A program made the translations under genes and the position numbers. From NCBI GenBank assembly GCA_002049455.2, contig KV918775.1, forward strand, positions 310,001 to 374,000: 64,000 nt of DNA, given 5' to 3'. This DNA is from Porphyra umbilicalis. Lineage: Eukaryota; Rhodophyta; Bangiophyceae; Bangiales; Bangiaceae. Positions 1 to 11,446 of the stretch are shown here, one piece after another. Numbering within the stretch: position 1 is the stretch's first letter; each line of letters begins with the position of its first letter. The notes under the pieces were generated by a model that saw nothing but the letters and a program-made list of their open reading frames with translations, was not told the DNA's origin and did no database searches.

Positions 1-122
1 AAACGCCGTCGCGACGCCCGCAAAGTCATTGGCCACCGCCAACGCCACGTCCTCCGCGGCCCCCGCCACGTCCGCGCGGACCGCCGCCAACGACCGCACC
101 GCGGACAGGGGCGGCGCGTCGA

Positions 123-156
<34 letters not shown>

Positions 157-1161
157 GTCGGCGTAGCGCCCCGCGTCGAGGAGGGGCTTGACGACGCGGG
201 CGCGGAGGGCGGCGGCGGCGGCCATGGCGCCCGACGCGCCCGCAAGCGTGCGCGCGTGCCCGCGCGACCGCTCCGTCGCCGCCAGCCGCACGGTGCAGGA
301 GCGGGCAGCGTCGAGCGCGGAGCGCGCGCGCGCGCGCGCGCGCGCCACGTCGGCGGTGGCCGTGGCGAGGCGCGACCGCAAGGCCGTGACGCCCGCCACG
401 GCGCCGTCGAGGGCGTCGGTGCGCGCCGCCACGGCGGTGTAGAGGGCGGCGTGGACGGCGGCCTCGTGGGAGCGCAGTTGGGAGAGCGACGCGGCCACCG
501 CGGGGCGGTTGTCCAGGGGGTCCACCGGCGCCGGGGGGGGGGGGCGCGCCGGCAGCGGCGGCGGCGGCGGCCTTAGTGGCGAGTGCAGCGGCGCCACGCT
601 TGGACTTTTTGAGGGGTGCCCGCGGCGGCGGTGCCGGCGGCGCCGCGCCCGCCGCCGACGCGGCCGCGTCGGCCGGTGACGGCCGTGGCGGCGGCGTGGC
701 AAACGCGCGGAGGACGGCGAGCTCGTCGGCGGCGGTCAAGTCAAAGTCGTCGGCAAAGTACACGGCGGGCACCGACGGGAGGGGCGTGGCCGACACGGAG
801 GAAGGGTGTTGGGCTTCCTCGTCGGCCGCCGCCGCGTCGGCAAAGTCCGCGTACGGCCCGGCGATGGAGCGGGGTAGGGCGCAAAGTCGTTGATGGTGAG
901 CGTGGAGGAAACCGTCGAGTCGACGACGGCCGCCATGGGGCCGCTCGGCGCCCCGCCGCCGCCGCCACTGCTCGCACCGCCACCGGGGGAGGGCGACGAG
1001 ATGCTGGCGGCCGCGACGGCGGCAGCGACAGAGAGATCCAGGTCCGCCAGCCGGGCCGACGGCGGCCGCGGATCCTGCACCACCTCTGTCAGCGTCTGCT
1101 GGTGGGGACGGGAGGCGAGCACCGCCTGGTGGGACTCTGAGAGCGACTCATTGCTCTGCAA
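1..1161 (-). CDS. VPS54-like GARP tethering-complex subunit, N-terminal part (runs off window)
   Basis: Reading the minus strand from about 1161 gives a low-complexity N-terminus, then a DFAPY motif, then a PAVYFADDFDL segment, then a long Ala/Arg-rich helical region beginning VDPLDNRP. The order of short motif, YFxxDF segment and long coiled coil resembles VPS54, which with VPS51-53 tethers endosome-derived vesicles at the trans-Golgi. The three pieces lie in different frames. One base added near 870-876 joins the first two pieces, and a run of ten or more Gs near 533-542 separates the second and third. I see no splice sites at these points, so homopolymer errors are likely. The start is uncertain: ATG at 1161 is the furthest upstream supported. 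The 3' end lies beyond base 1. Another CATCHR-type tether such as VPS50 is the main alternative. Confidence 0.5.
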
Positions 1162-2119
1162 GAGGAGAATGCCGCAGGTGCCAGGGAGAAGCAGAGGAGT
1201 ACGTCGCGTCGAGCCATCGAGAGATGCGCACGAAAGGAGGCTGCGTTAGAAATGAGAGGCCTCCACAACAGAACCACAGCCCCTCTCGCAGGCACATCAA
1301 GCCACGTCACCCCACAAAGGAGTCACCTGGAAACCAGGCAGGAGGCCCACGCTGCCTCCCCTCCCCTCCATGTCCTCCACGCCAGACTCTCTCCTGTCTG
1401 ACGTCCCAAGCCCCCGTCCACGTACCCGCCACACGCCATGTACCACGGGCGGCGGCGCCTCCTCATCCATCGCGCATGTGCGCGCCAGGCGGGCGCGCCT
1501 GCAGCGGCGAGCGGCCCGAGCAAAAACAACCGCTGGCGGCCAGCAGTAGCAGCTGGCCAGAGAAAAACAAAGGAGGCAGATATTTCAAAGAAAAGAGTAG
1601 GTCCACGGGGAAGCGCCGCGACACGAAACGGGCGTGACCGTCGCGCCAGGCCGTGATCGCCGCCGTGGACGCGCACGCGGGCAGCGGTCGGGGTGGATGC
1701 GCAGGTGATGGGGCGAGCGGTGGCGGTCGAGCGTGACACAGCCCAAACCGTCAGACTTACAGGCAGCGACAAGACCGAATTGATCTGCCAAGTGGCAACG
1801 ATTGGGCATTTTGTCAATATTTCGCTACAATATTGCGGAGCCCTGCGTAAGTCGTCTGAGGCCAATGACAGAAAGGGCGCCAGACTTCAGGCATGGATTG
1901 GGGCTTCCACGGTGAAGGGACTCGAGAACCCGCGCTCTTGTGCGTCGCATCCCTCATGCTCCTTCGTCCTCTGAGCTTCGAGCCATCGCCGTCTTGGCGA
2001 ACATGCGCTGCGACTTTCTTCCCGTTTGACCCTCGCGGCCTCCTGACTCCTTCCCCTCCCCCCTTGCACACCCTCTTCCAAGTTTTCCTCTTCCCCAGAG
2101 CGCTTGAACCCCCCGCACG
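1162..2119. promoter_or_regulatory. Intergenic region between divergent VPS54-like and SDR genes
   Basis: This stretch of about 950 bases separates two genes that point away from each other, so it should hold both promoters. Base composition drops around 1790-1960 (for example the AT-rich run near 1805-1835). No gene, repeat or clear TATA element was identified. Confidence 0.35.
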
Positions 2120-3182
2120 ATGGCGGCCGTCCCGCCCCCGCCCCCAACCTTGACCGACGGCGCCATCGCCGTCGCCGCGCTCGCCGCCGCCGCCTGGGCG
2201 GTGCGCCGCCTGTGGACGCTCCTCACCGCCGACTCGGACGTGGCGACGGCGCACACCCCCCCCGCCGGGCCGACCGCCCTATCCGGCACAGTCGTGTGGA
2301 TTACGGGCGCGTCGTCGGGCATTGGGGCGGCGACCGCCGCCGCGGTCGTTGCCGCCGGCGGCCGCGTCGTCCTCACCGCCCGCCGCGCGGCGCTATTGGA
2401 GGCTGCCGTCGAGCGCCTCGGCGGCCCGTCCGTCGCCGTCGCGCTGCCCGGGGATGTGGCCGACACGGGCGCGGCGGCGGGGGCGGTGCGGTCCGCGGTC
2501 GCCGCCTTTGGCCGCGTCGACGCGCTCGTCAACAATGCGGGCGTGTCGACGCGGGAGACGGCCGCGGCGCTCGGCGCCGACGCCGTGGCGGCCGTGACGG
2601 GCGTCAACTATACGGGGCCCGCCGCGCTGTCGCGGGAGTTGATGGCCGCCTGGGCGGCGGGGGCGGCGGCGGGCGCGGCGGCGGGGGGGGGGCTGCGGGG
2701 GGCGGCGGGGGGCCCCCCCCGGGCGGCCTCCCCCCCACGCTCCTCATGGTGTCGTCGGTGGCGGCGGTGTTGCACCTCCCCCTCCGCTCCGCGTATTGTG
2801 CGGCCAAGGCGGCGCTCATCGCGTGGGCCAACGTCGTGCGGTTGGAAAACCCGGCCCTCCGCGTCATCACGGTGCTGCCGGGGAGCACCCGCACGGGCCT
2901 CGGCGTGTCGGCGCTGACCGCGACGGGCACGTACGGGGTGACGGACCGGTGGTTGGCGGCGGGCTTGTCCCCCGAGCGCGTCGCGGAGCGGATGGTGGCG
3001 GTGCTCGCCGACCCGGGGGGGGGGTGACGGAGGTGTGGGTCGCACGCAAGTGGCCGGAACTGGCCATGCTGTACGTGGCCACGTACGCGCCGCCGCTGTG
3101 GCGGGCGGGGGCGCGGCGGCTTGCGGGGCGGTATCAGGCGGGGTTGGCGGCGGACGGGGCGGCCGGTCGGAGGGGGGAGTGA
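2120..3182 (+). CDS. Short-chain dehydrogenase/reductase (DHRS7-like), frame broken at two poly-G runs
   Basis: This is a classical SDR: an N-terminal hydrophobic segment (residues about 10-35), the TGASSGIG cofactor-binding motif, the NNAG motif, the catalytic Ser in the LLMVSSVAAV segment and the YCAAK catalytic Tyr/Lys. The C-terminal extension after the Rossmann fold, with an aromatic hydrophobic segment near the end, fits membrane-attached DHRS7/DHRS7B-type enzymes, which act on sterol, retinoid or acyl substrates. The ATG at 2120 is chosen because it precedes the hydrophobic anchor. The frame is lost in the G/C runs near 2684-2740 and again in a run of ten Gs at about 3015-3024. Conserved motifs continue across both points in the next frame. 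The second copy of the last exon-like segment has eleven Gs and keeps the frame open. The substrate cannot be inferred. Confidence 0.85.
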
Positions 3183-3617
3183 CGGGCGGGAGGGGGGGGG
3201 GGGGGGGGGGGGGGGAGCAGGGAAGGGGGGTGCGCTGTCGAGGCGTGCCGGGGAGCACCCGCACGGGCCTCGGCGTGTCGGCGCTGACCGCGACGGGCAC
3301 GTACGGGGTGACGGACCGGTGGTTGGCGGCGGGCTTGTCCCCCGAGCGCGTCGCGGAGCGGATGGTGGCGGTGCTCGCCGACCCGGGGGGGGGGGTGACG
3401 GAGGTGTGGGTCGCACGCAAGTGGCCGGAACTGGCCATGCTGTACGTGGCCACGTACGCGCCGCCGCTGTGGCGGGCGGGGGCGCGGCGGCTTGCGGGGC
3501 GGTATCAGGCGGGGTTGGCGGCGGACGGGGCGGCCGGTCGGAGGGGGGAGTGACGGGCGGGAGGGGGGGGGGGGGGGGGGGGGGGGGAGCAGGGAAGGGG
3601 GGTGCGCTGTCGAGGCG
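2876..3617 (+). repeat. Tandem duplication (about 370 bp x 2) of the SDR gene 3' end
   Basis: Bases 2876-3245 and 3246-3617 are near-identical direct copies. Each holds the last about 100 codons of the SDR, its stop codon, a long poly-G run and a short tail ending in CGAGGCG. The only differences seen are in the lengths of the poly-G tracts. The junction lies at a TGCCGGGGAGC motif. The second copy lies wholly downstream of the first stop. Confidence 0.93.
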
Positions 3618-4574
3618 GACGCCGCTCGCATGCAGAGCTGGGGGGGGTTCGTGCCGCTTTCGCGCCGAGACGGGTCGCGCCCTCGACGCGGCGGGGCGGG
3701 GTGGCAAAACACCGCACCCTGCCGCTGCGCGCCGAGCATGGGGGCCGTGGCGCACGTGGACGCATGGGCGCGGTGGCGCGCATGGGAGTGGCAGCCCGCT
3801 GCCGTGCCGCGGTCGCCCGCCGCTGTGGCGGCTCGCCGGCGGCGCGGTGCGGGGTTGGGCGCGTGCGCTGCGCGCCGCAGGCAACACAGGAGCCGGCGCG
3901 CCCGTCGGCTGCCGGCGCGCCCGTCTGTCGCCGGCGCGGCGCCGGCGCTGCCGCACGGTGCCGCCCGTCGGTCGACTGTCGGCCGGCGCCGGGCGGCGGG
4001 ATGTGCTGGCGGCGGGTGCCGGTGCGACGACCTCGGCGCCGCGCTCGTCGGGTGGCGGCGTTGTGCGCGTGGCAGTGGGGGAACGAGGCCGACCACCTCC
4101 CGGCCCACCCCGCGGGAGCCTCGGTTCTTTCCCTGCTGCGTGTGCACCCAGACAGGGGGGCAGGCGCCGGCATTGGTCGGGGCCACCGATGGCCCCTCTG
4201 TTGTCGAGGAATGACTGCGGTCCCTGCGGTGCTCTTGTTGCCGCTGCTTGTGACGCTCCGTCTGTGGCTGTGAGCAGTGTCCATCTGCGCGGACACGCCA
4301 ACCTGTTTGATGTGGTCCGTGCGGTGCTGTGCGTGGACTTTGCTGCTCGCTCGTCTGACTTTTGTCTAATGTCCCTCCCGTGCCCTCTCCCCCTGTGCCT
4401 CCGCTGCCAGCGCCGTCGCTGTCGCTGCCACTCAACGACATGGCCATGTGTCGCAGAGGACCGCTGACTCGGGGTCTGTTGAATAGCCTGTTTAAAGGCA
4501 CAATCCTCCCTTAGATAGTTACTTTTTCCTCTCCCTCCGCACGAGCTGCTCAGACATGCTCGTCAACAGCTGCC
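3618..4574. other. GC-rich non-coding stretch
   Basis: Reading frames are long here on both strands, but only because of GC richness. None shows a recognisable motif or amino-acid composition typical of a protein. Composition becomes more balanced from about 4200, as expected for an upstream region of the gene starting near 4575. I see no RNA gene or repeat. Confidence 0.4.
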
Positions 4575-5680
4575 GTGCCGAATTGTGCGGCTGTTCCTCC
4601 GCCATATTCACAGCCGGGCTGCGTCTGGGCCACACACAACCAACCACCGTCTGCTGGGCCGCGCGGGTCTCCGCCCCTGCAGCGGTCCCCCCCCGCCCAT
4701 ATCGGCGGCCCCCCACCCCCCCTCACGCCGGCGGCCCCCCCCATGGAGACCCCCGCCGCCGCGGGGCTGCCACCGCCGCTGCGGCTGCTGACGCCCGCCG
4801 CCATGGGCGCCTTTGCCGAACTCGACACGGCCCGCCTGCCGCCCGCCGCCGCCGCGTGGATGGCCCCGCTGTCGCCGGCGCTGCCCGCCGCCGCCCCCGC
4901 CGCCGCCCCCGCCGCTCTCGTGCCGCCAGCGGCGCTGGCGGGCCTACCACACGCCATTGCCGTCGACCAGGTGGTGCGGTCGGTGGCCGTCGGCCCCGCG
5001 ACGGCGGGCACCCCCGCCGCCGCGGGCGGCGAGGCGGGCGCCTTGCTCGGCGTCACGTCGGCCATCCACCTCCCCGTGTCCGTAGACGGCGGCTTTATTT
5101 GCGGGCTGGTGGCCACGGACGTGGTGCTCGACGCGGCGCAGGTGGTGGCGGAGCACCACCCGCTCGCGCGCACCGTCTATGATGTGCATACGGACACGTT
5201 TTGGATGGCGACCGCCCACCTGGGGGGGGGGCTGCTGGTCGCCGCCCAGTCGACGCCGACGCCCGAGGGCAACGCGATCGATGTGACGACGAGCGTGTTT
5301 TGTCGACCGCAAGCGGCCGGCGGTCTGGTCGGCCTCCTCAGCCGCGACTCGACGCTCGTGCGGGGCGTCGGGCGGCTAGCGCCCGTCGACGGTGCGACGC
5401 CGCTGTCGGTCATGCGGTCGGCGGTCGCGCGCGCGATTGGCGCGTTTGGCAGCGCCTCGGTCGAGGTGCCGCCGCCCGACGGCGGCGGCAGCACCGCTGC
5501 CGGCGTGCCTGCGGATGCAGGGGAGGCCCCGCCAGGCCCGGTCATTGCCACCACCCTGACGACCGAGTATTCGAGCGCGGCGGTCGTCACCCGCCTGTCG
5601 GCCCTCGTGGCGGGCTGGCGGCCCGTCCACCCGGGGGGGCTACGCGTCGGGCCGGCGGCAGCGCCACAGTTTCGCGCGCC
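4575..5680 (+). CDS. Hypothetical Ala/Pro/Gly-rich protein, interrupted at its 3' side
   Basis: An open frame of about 365 codons with strong host-like GC3 runs from 4575 to roughly 5680. The first about 60 codons are Pro-rich and may be spurious; internal ATGs at 4743 and 4803 are alternative starts. The middle part contains a non-repetitive region (around 5060-5320) with alternating hydrophobic strands, ending in a GNAIDVTTSVF segment, which looks like a folded domain, but I do not recognise the family. Near 5680 the composition changes abruptly to AT-richer DNA. The frame stays open until 5897, but those residues look unrelated. A host-like reading frame resumes at about 6538, so the gene may be split by an insertion. 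Confidence 0.45.
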
Positions 5681-6537
5681 TTTGCACTCTGCTTGCAGAG
5701 ATACAGCCCCAAAACCATCGTTCGACGCTACGACGCCCAGGGCCCCCCGCATCTCTGCAAACGCACGCATTGGCCGCACTGTACCCTTCTTCCCCACCTT
5801 GAGAATAATCGTGGAGAGTTTCGTACCCATCCGACACCTTGCGCAAGAGTTATGCTCGTCGCCGTACCCCAAGTCCCAATCTTGCCATTCAGAATAATTT
5901 AACACGGGGTCATGTAGAACGAAATATTCATCACTCTTTCCACGCTCGCCCACAAGTTGAAAACAAACCAAGACTCATTCACTCTCATATACGTCCGTAG
6001 TACTTCAGGCATGCGACACCCGAACTGAATCCTACATCGCTCTCCGGAGATACACCTCCCAACCCAAATATTCGGTTTCAATTCACTTGAGCCGCCCACA
6101 CCTCCCAAACTTTGCTGACTTGGCCCACCTGGCCCATAATGCCGGCATGCCCGTTGGATGTAGATAATATCTGTAGAGTTACATGGACATTGACCGTCTA
6201 GGTCCAGAGATACACCTCCCAACCCAAATATTCGGTTCCAATTCACTTGAGCCGCCCACACCTCCCAAACTTTGCTGACTTGGCCCACCTGGCCCATAAT
6301 GCCGGCATGCCCGTTGGATGTAGATAATATCTGTAGAGTTACATGGACATTGACCGTCTCGGTCCAGAGATACACCGCCCAACCCAAATATTCGGTTTCA
6401 ATTCACTTGAGCCGCCCACACCTCCCAAACTTTGCTGACTTGGCCCACCTGGCCCATACCGCCGGCATGCCCGTTGGATGTAGATAATATCTGTAGAGTT
6501 ACATGGACATTGACCGTCTAGGTCCAGAGATACACCT
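5681..6537. mobile_element. AT-richer insertion block carrying 160-bp tandem repeats
   Basis: The block differs sharply in composition from the flanking GC3-rich reading frame. It contains a GAGATACA motif near its left edge (about 5698) that also opens every 160-bp repeat at its right end. No protein motif is present. Its mobility is inferred from composition and position only. No terminal inverted repeat or target duplication was found. Confidence 0.4.
6045..6535 (+). repeat. Three 160-bp tandem repeats plus a partial fourth
   Basis: Units start at 6045, 6205 and 6365, each opening with GAGATACACC; a truncated fourth begins at 6525. The period is exactly 160 bases and the units differ by only a few substitutions (for example CTCCC versus CGCCC, and CATAAT versus CATACC). 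Because 160 is not a multiple of three, each unit reads in a different frame, so the minus-strand open frames across it are not genuine genes. Confidence 0.97.
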
Positions 6538-6779
6538 GGAGCAGCGGCGGTGAAGTCACCGACGCCGCCGTATCGCGTGGCGCCCCCCTCGGGGGGTTGG
6601 TCGACATTCCGAGCGACCCCCGCCCGCACGGGCGCGCGGAGCACGCGACCAACCTGCTGGTCGTGAAGGGCGAAAACGCCGCCCAGGCGGGCGGCACAGG
6701 CCGACGACTGCCGCCGCAGCGGTGGCGTTGCACCCCCCCGCCCCCCCCCCCACCGCACAGCCCCACCGGGTCTCGATGA
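6538..6779 (+). pseudogene. Possible 3' continuation of the interrupted hypothetical gene
   Basis: About 80 codons with host-like GC3 resume immediately after the tandem repeats and run to a TGA at 6777-6779. They include a GLVDIPSD segment and end in a Pro-rich stretch next to a poly-C run. Continuity with the frame ending near 5680 is inference based on composition. The family is not recognised. Confidence 0.3.
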
Positions 6780-8617
6780 CGTCACGAGCAGCCCGGCGTG
6801 CGGCCCTACGGGAAAAATTCGCCTGCATAGTGCGGCACCCATCACTCAATGATCACCCGACAGCAACTCGTGGATGAGTTTTTCTGACTCAATAGTGATT
6901 CACCAGAGGCTTCAGAAATGAGACAACCCAGGCTTCTGATTGGTCCTCAGTACCAGAGAACCCGCGCCTCTGATTGGTCCTCAGGACCAGGTCAGGACAG
7001 TATTAGAACTGTTCGCGTCTGCTGATTAACCAATGCTAGCATTTGTTTACTTAGTACCACGGAGAGGGCTGCGTAGTGCGGTTCCCCGACAGACATACAC
7101 CACACACACAAGGCAAGCCCCGCCGCCGAGAAGGCCTACCTGCTCACATATGCCGGGGAACAAGCCGGGCGCAACACATGAGAGAGCAGCCCAGTAAAGA
7201 CAAAGCAGAACGAAAGAAGAGAAAAGAAACATCAAAGTAACACGCCAGATACACGAAGAAGGCGACCTGCAGAGCAAGAAGGACACACGCTCATACCGTC
7301 AGGACCTCCTCTAAGATTGACCTCTGCACAGTGCACAGGACAGTGCTCCCCACCCCCATCCACCAAAGAATCATCAGCGAGTGATACGTCCTCCCGACCA
7401 GAAAAACACCCGAGGCACCGAGAGACATGCAACATGCCAACAGAAGGAGGCGATACAGTTTCGGAGACAATAGATGCTCATGTCGCGGAGGCGGGCGGTG
7501 GTGGCGGGGGCGGGGTCGCGACAGGGGGGGGTCGCGGTCGGGGGGGGCGCGCCGTAGGATGTTCGAGGCGGGGGAAGTGGTGATGGGGGGGGAGGACGAC
7601 GGGGACGGGTGATGTCGGGGGGGAGGGGAGGGCGAGAGGAGGACACGGCGGCAGAGGGCGGCGAGGTAGCAGAGGACGGCGCCGGCTGCGTAGCAGGTGA
7701 GTGCGAGAGGCGGCCGACGACAACTGGTTCAAGAGGGCGTGCCCTTCTCACCCCGGCCACGAGGCGTCTCGTCCGCCGAACGCAGCAAAAATTTAAGCGG
7801 AAGGACGCGCCGCGACCGTGTCAGAGTGTCAGTCGGAAGGCCCGGCAGCCCCTGTGGGTGGAAAGATTCCACAGCTGTAAGCCCCCAGGGCTGTGCGTGG
7901 GCGGCTGTGCTGCCCTCGTGGCTGCAGGCTGGATGGTGGAAAGAATCTGACTCATCAGGCAGTTCATTTTGACGCGATAGGCTGCGCATTTCCCGTAGGG
8001 CGGGGTGGCAGCCGCACCGCGGCCGCCGCCTGTCGCCGCCGCGACGATGCCGCAACGCATCGTGGTGTCCCCGCCGTGGGTGGAGGCCCGACCTGCGGCG
8101 GCGTCGCAACTGATAGTGCGGCGGCGGCAGCAACGGCGGCGGCGGCGGCGGCGGCGACGGCGGCGGCGCGGCGGCGCCAGACGCTGGTAGCCACTGCTCC
8201 CCATGGCGGCAGACTTTCGACGCCGAGACCCAGCTGGGTCAGTCACACTGCAGTGAGATTTCATCTGTCCAGCTGCCGTTTGGTGCAGATGACAGCTGTA
8301 CACAGCGATGAGCGCCCCTTGCGAACTGCAGGCTCCCGCCAACGACGGAGCAGGCTGTTCGTGCATTCAAAGCAGAGGCCATGCGAACTTGATGGAGGTG
8401 AGTACGTCTGCCTGCCTGCTGGATTGTGCTTGGAGACGGCGCGGGCAGTGTGATGGTTTTCGGGGAACTGGGCACTGTCTACTCGACTCTGCGTTTGGAG
8501 AGGGGGGCCGCCCGTGCTCGGAGCCACGGTACCTCTCCGAGCGCGCGCTCTCTTTAACACACACATGCATTGCACCGATCGCGGGGGTCCCCTCCCATCA
8601 GCCCGTCATTTGCTGCC
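6780..8617. other. Intergenic region with CCAAT-containing short repeats and CGG-rich tract
   Basis: Near 6938-6990 a 13-base motif GATTGGTCCTCAG occurs twice about 34 bases apart, giving inverted CCAAT boxes. Around 8120-8180 there is an imperfect CGG trinucleotide run. Long frames on either strand here are low complexity and show no motif. The last about 100 bases are the presumed promoter of the transposase gene starting at 8618. The left end of that transposon must lie here or nearby but was not located. Confidence 0.4.
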
Positions 8618-11412
8618 ATGGAATCCCCACCCTCACCCCCTCCCCCACTTCCCCCACATCCACCACCTCCCCCGTCTCCTCCTCGAAGCATGGAGGGCAT
8701 TTTTTGCCACTTCAAGGCCAAGACGCTTGGCGGCCTGAAATGGCACCAAATGCGAAAGCACCAGACCATGCAGCGCGATGCCCAGAAGCAATTGGAGGCG
8801 GACAAGCGCTCGATCGCGCGGCTGCAGAGGACCAACGAGCTGCGCAAGCGGGCGCGCGCGCGAGACGACGAGTTGAGGAAGGGGGGTGGATCGTCAGGTG
8901 CGGATGCCGGTCGATCTGAGGGTGGACCAGACGGGCCCCATCGGCGGGAAGGTACCCAGCCTGCAGGGCGCGACGTGGCGGTGCGCCGGCGGTTGGCGGC
9001 TGGTGGGGCAGGCGGTGGGGGGCCGCACGCAGATGGGTCTTCCTCGACGGGGGGGGACGGACGCGCTACTCCCGTCGCCGACTACCACGAGCGGCTGGAG
9101 GCCGAGGTGGGGGCGCTTTTGGAGTACTCGCGGCTCTCGGTCAGCCACTCGCCCAAGCGTCCGCATGGCAATGGCGAGGCTCCCGTCAACGAAGACGGTG
9201 CGGAGAACGAGTACTCATTCTTCACGCTCAACACGGCCGTCCGGGCGCAGTACGAGCAGCTGCAGGACTTTCAGCGGTCCACCATGATGAAGAAGCCGGC
9301 AACGCGCAGGCACAAGCGTGGCATGAGGAAGAAGCACGGGAAGTTCAGCACGGCCCGCCTCCGCGTGCTCGCGAGCTACCTTCTGTCGGCCAACGGCCCG
9401 GGCATGTCCGACAAGGGCATTGACAACTTTTTCAAGTTCATGCAAGATTGGGAGAAGAAGCCTAAGAAGAGCAAGCGCCGCCGCAAGCGGCTGGCCGAGT
9501 ACTTCAAAAATACCAACGCACTCAAGACGGCCGTGCACGCCGACCTCGACGCGGCGATGGAGGACGCAGGGTGGATGCAGTGTGAGTTTGCTCAGGGTGG
9601 GGTCAACAACGAGGCTTACTTTTTGCCGGTGTTGGACGTCATGATGCAGATGATGGCGGGTGCCCAGGACGTCAAGTACTGGAGCGGCATCGACGGGCCG
9701 GGCGAACTGACCGAGAGGAGGGAGACGCCCATGGACGTTGACCGATTGTTTGAGAAGGACGTCTGCAGCAAGGGGGTGGACAACTTTGTTCTGGGCTTCC
9801 ATGTGTACAGCGACAGCCACTTGCTGTCCGGGTCGTGGGGTAAGTTTTGGTCGGCCCCAATGTTTTTTGAGAGGGAGTGCCGGCGACCACATCACTTGGC
9901 GGCGATCAGAGTGTCCTGGTGATACATGAAACTCACCGATTGCTTCTGTCTCGCTTGATTTCTTTTTTTGATTGTTATGGCTGGCACTCTAAAATTTCCC
10001 CATTTTCCCACAGCACAAAAACTCTATCCAGTCCGCATTTGGGTCATCAATCTTGTGACAGACGAGCCGCAGTGGGTTACCGTGGCCTATGTGCCCATCG
10101 TCAAGAAGCTCACCGAGTCGGCGGCAGACGAGCGCGCAAAGCTACGACGTAGCACGGTCCTGCAGCGGGTTTTGTACATGGCCTTTCGCTCCGTCATGAA
10201 CGCGAGCCACTCGGGGGTGACCCTGCACAACAAGGACGGGAAGCCACTGACCGCCTTCCCCCCGTTGCTCTTGTACATCGCCGACCAGCCCGAGGAGAGG
10301 GCGGTGCTGTGCCTGAAGCAGGGCATGTGCAGGCACCCCTGCTCGCATTGCACCGTCGAACTGGGCGAGTGCGGCACGGAACGGGCGCTCACCGCGGACG
10401 AGCGCGTCGTGCTGCGGACGCTGCGCAACCAGGCCGAGTTGTGAGGCCACCGAAGATACTCGCGACATGCCAAGCGTCGCCTCGAGCTCGAGGCGCCGCA
10501 CAGCATCACGGGCTTCTTGCCGGCAATATCGGGGATGGCGGGGCTCAGTACCTCGCCCAACCTGCTCTTCAGGACGATTGGCTTCGATATGTTGCACGTA
10601 CGTTAATGCTTTTGAGCTTCGCGATATCTCTCCTTTGTAGGGAGCCGTGTGTGTGGGCGACCAGCATCGTATGGCGGGACATTCCTCTGACGCTTCTATT
10701 GTTTGCTCTTCCGCGCAACATGCATGAGATTCCTGGTTGGTGTGTCACAGGTGCTCGAATTGGGGGTGACCAGGGCATTGGTGCACCGGCTGGTCCAGGT
10801 GTTTCCGCACGTTTGTGCGGATTGTACACCGCTGCTGCGCTCCCCGACGGCTGTATACCAAGTCGTCAACAAGCGCATCTGGGAACTGAACCGCAGCAGC
10901 AAAACGTCGAGGGCAGCTGCGGGGTACGTTTTCAGTTCTCTCTGCTGTTGGAACTCTCTGTCTTCCCACTAATTGTCCCCCTACATGTCCGCCCGGACTA
11001 TTTGATTTCGCTTACTCATGTGCACTAATATTCTCCATCTCGTGCATTCTTGTACTTGCTGCCATTTTTCTCATTTTCGCTGCTTTTTAAACAGATACAT
11101 TGTGGGGCCGAAAGAGAAGCAGGCTACCTTTACGGGGAAGGAGCAGCGTCGCGGCGTGCACATCATCCCGTTGGCGATTCCGGGCGTCTGTAAGCTTTTC
11201 TGGCAACCGCCGGCGCCCAACTCGACCTGCGATGGGGAGGGGAGCCCGTACGAGTCGCAGCCGGCGGCCGAGCAGGGCGCCGCGGAGGAGGCGCCAGCTG
11301 ATGCCGACGGATACGAGGCGGACGAGGATGAGGCAGCGGCCCACGTCAAAAGCAGCTTCCAGTTCGATTGGGCGGCCTATCACCGCGCGTTTGGAAACAA
11401 GCCATTCGACGA
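8618..11412 (+). pseudogene. Plavaka/CACTA-like transposase, 5' portion (four exons, in-frame TGA)
   Basis: The encoded protein starts with a Pro-rich leader and a zinc-finger-like segment (FKAKTLGGLKWHQ). It continues with a basic linker (RRHKRGMRKKHGK) and the conserved transposase core (YSDSHLLSGS, then YPVRIWVINL and GFDMLHVLELGVTRALV). These match the Plavaka lineage of CMC-type DDE transposases common in fungi. Three introns with GT/AG ends fit precisely: 9840-10013, 10598-10750 and 10924-11094. Phases are 1, 0 and 2, and joining keeps the frame. A TGA at 10442-10444 interrupts exon 2 in frame. It could have come from CGA and suggests decay. The gene stops making sense at 11412, where an inverted-repeat-bounded segment begins; its 3' part lies at 33837-35088. 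ATG 8618 is preferred over 8570 because it starts the Pro-rich leader found upstream of the finger. Confidence 0.85.
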
Positions 11413-11446
11413 CCCTACAGGAACAAACCCGCAATAAAATCGCGAT
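11413..11446 (+). repeat. Left terminal inverted repeat of the 22.4-kb element
   Basis: It starts CCCTACAGGAAC and contains CGCAATAAAATCGCGAT. A second, subterminal copy of the inner motif (CGCGATAAAACCGC) lies at about 11493-11506. It pairs with 33800-33833. Most of the seven mismatches are A/G or C/T transitions. Confidence 0.85.

Noticed and set aside
3505..4296. CRISPR-like or rRNA/tRNA features across the window
   Set aside because: No regularly spaced short repeats with unique spacers and no recognisable rRNA or tRNA sequence were seen. The repeats present are tandem or inverted transposon-type repeats.
3121..4501. Long open frames on both strands over 3.1-4.5 kb
   Set aside because: They cross the tandem SDR copies and poly-G runs, show Gly/Arg/Pro-only composition and carry no motif. 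They arise from high GC.
5899..6845. Minus-strand frames with apparent repeated protein segments
   Set aside because: They are translations of 160-bp tandem repeats in shifting frames, and the period is not a multiple of three.
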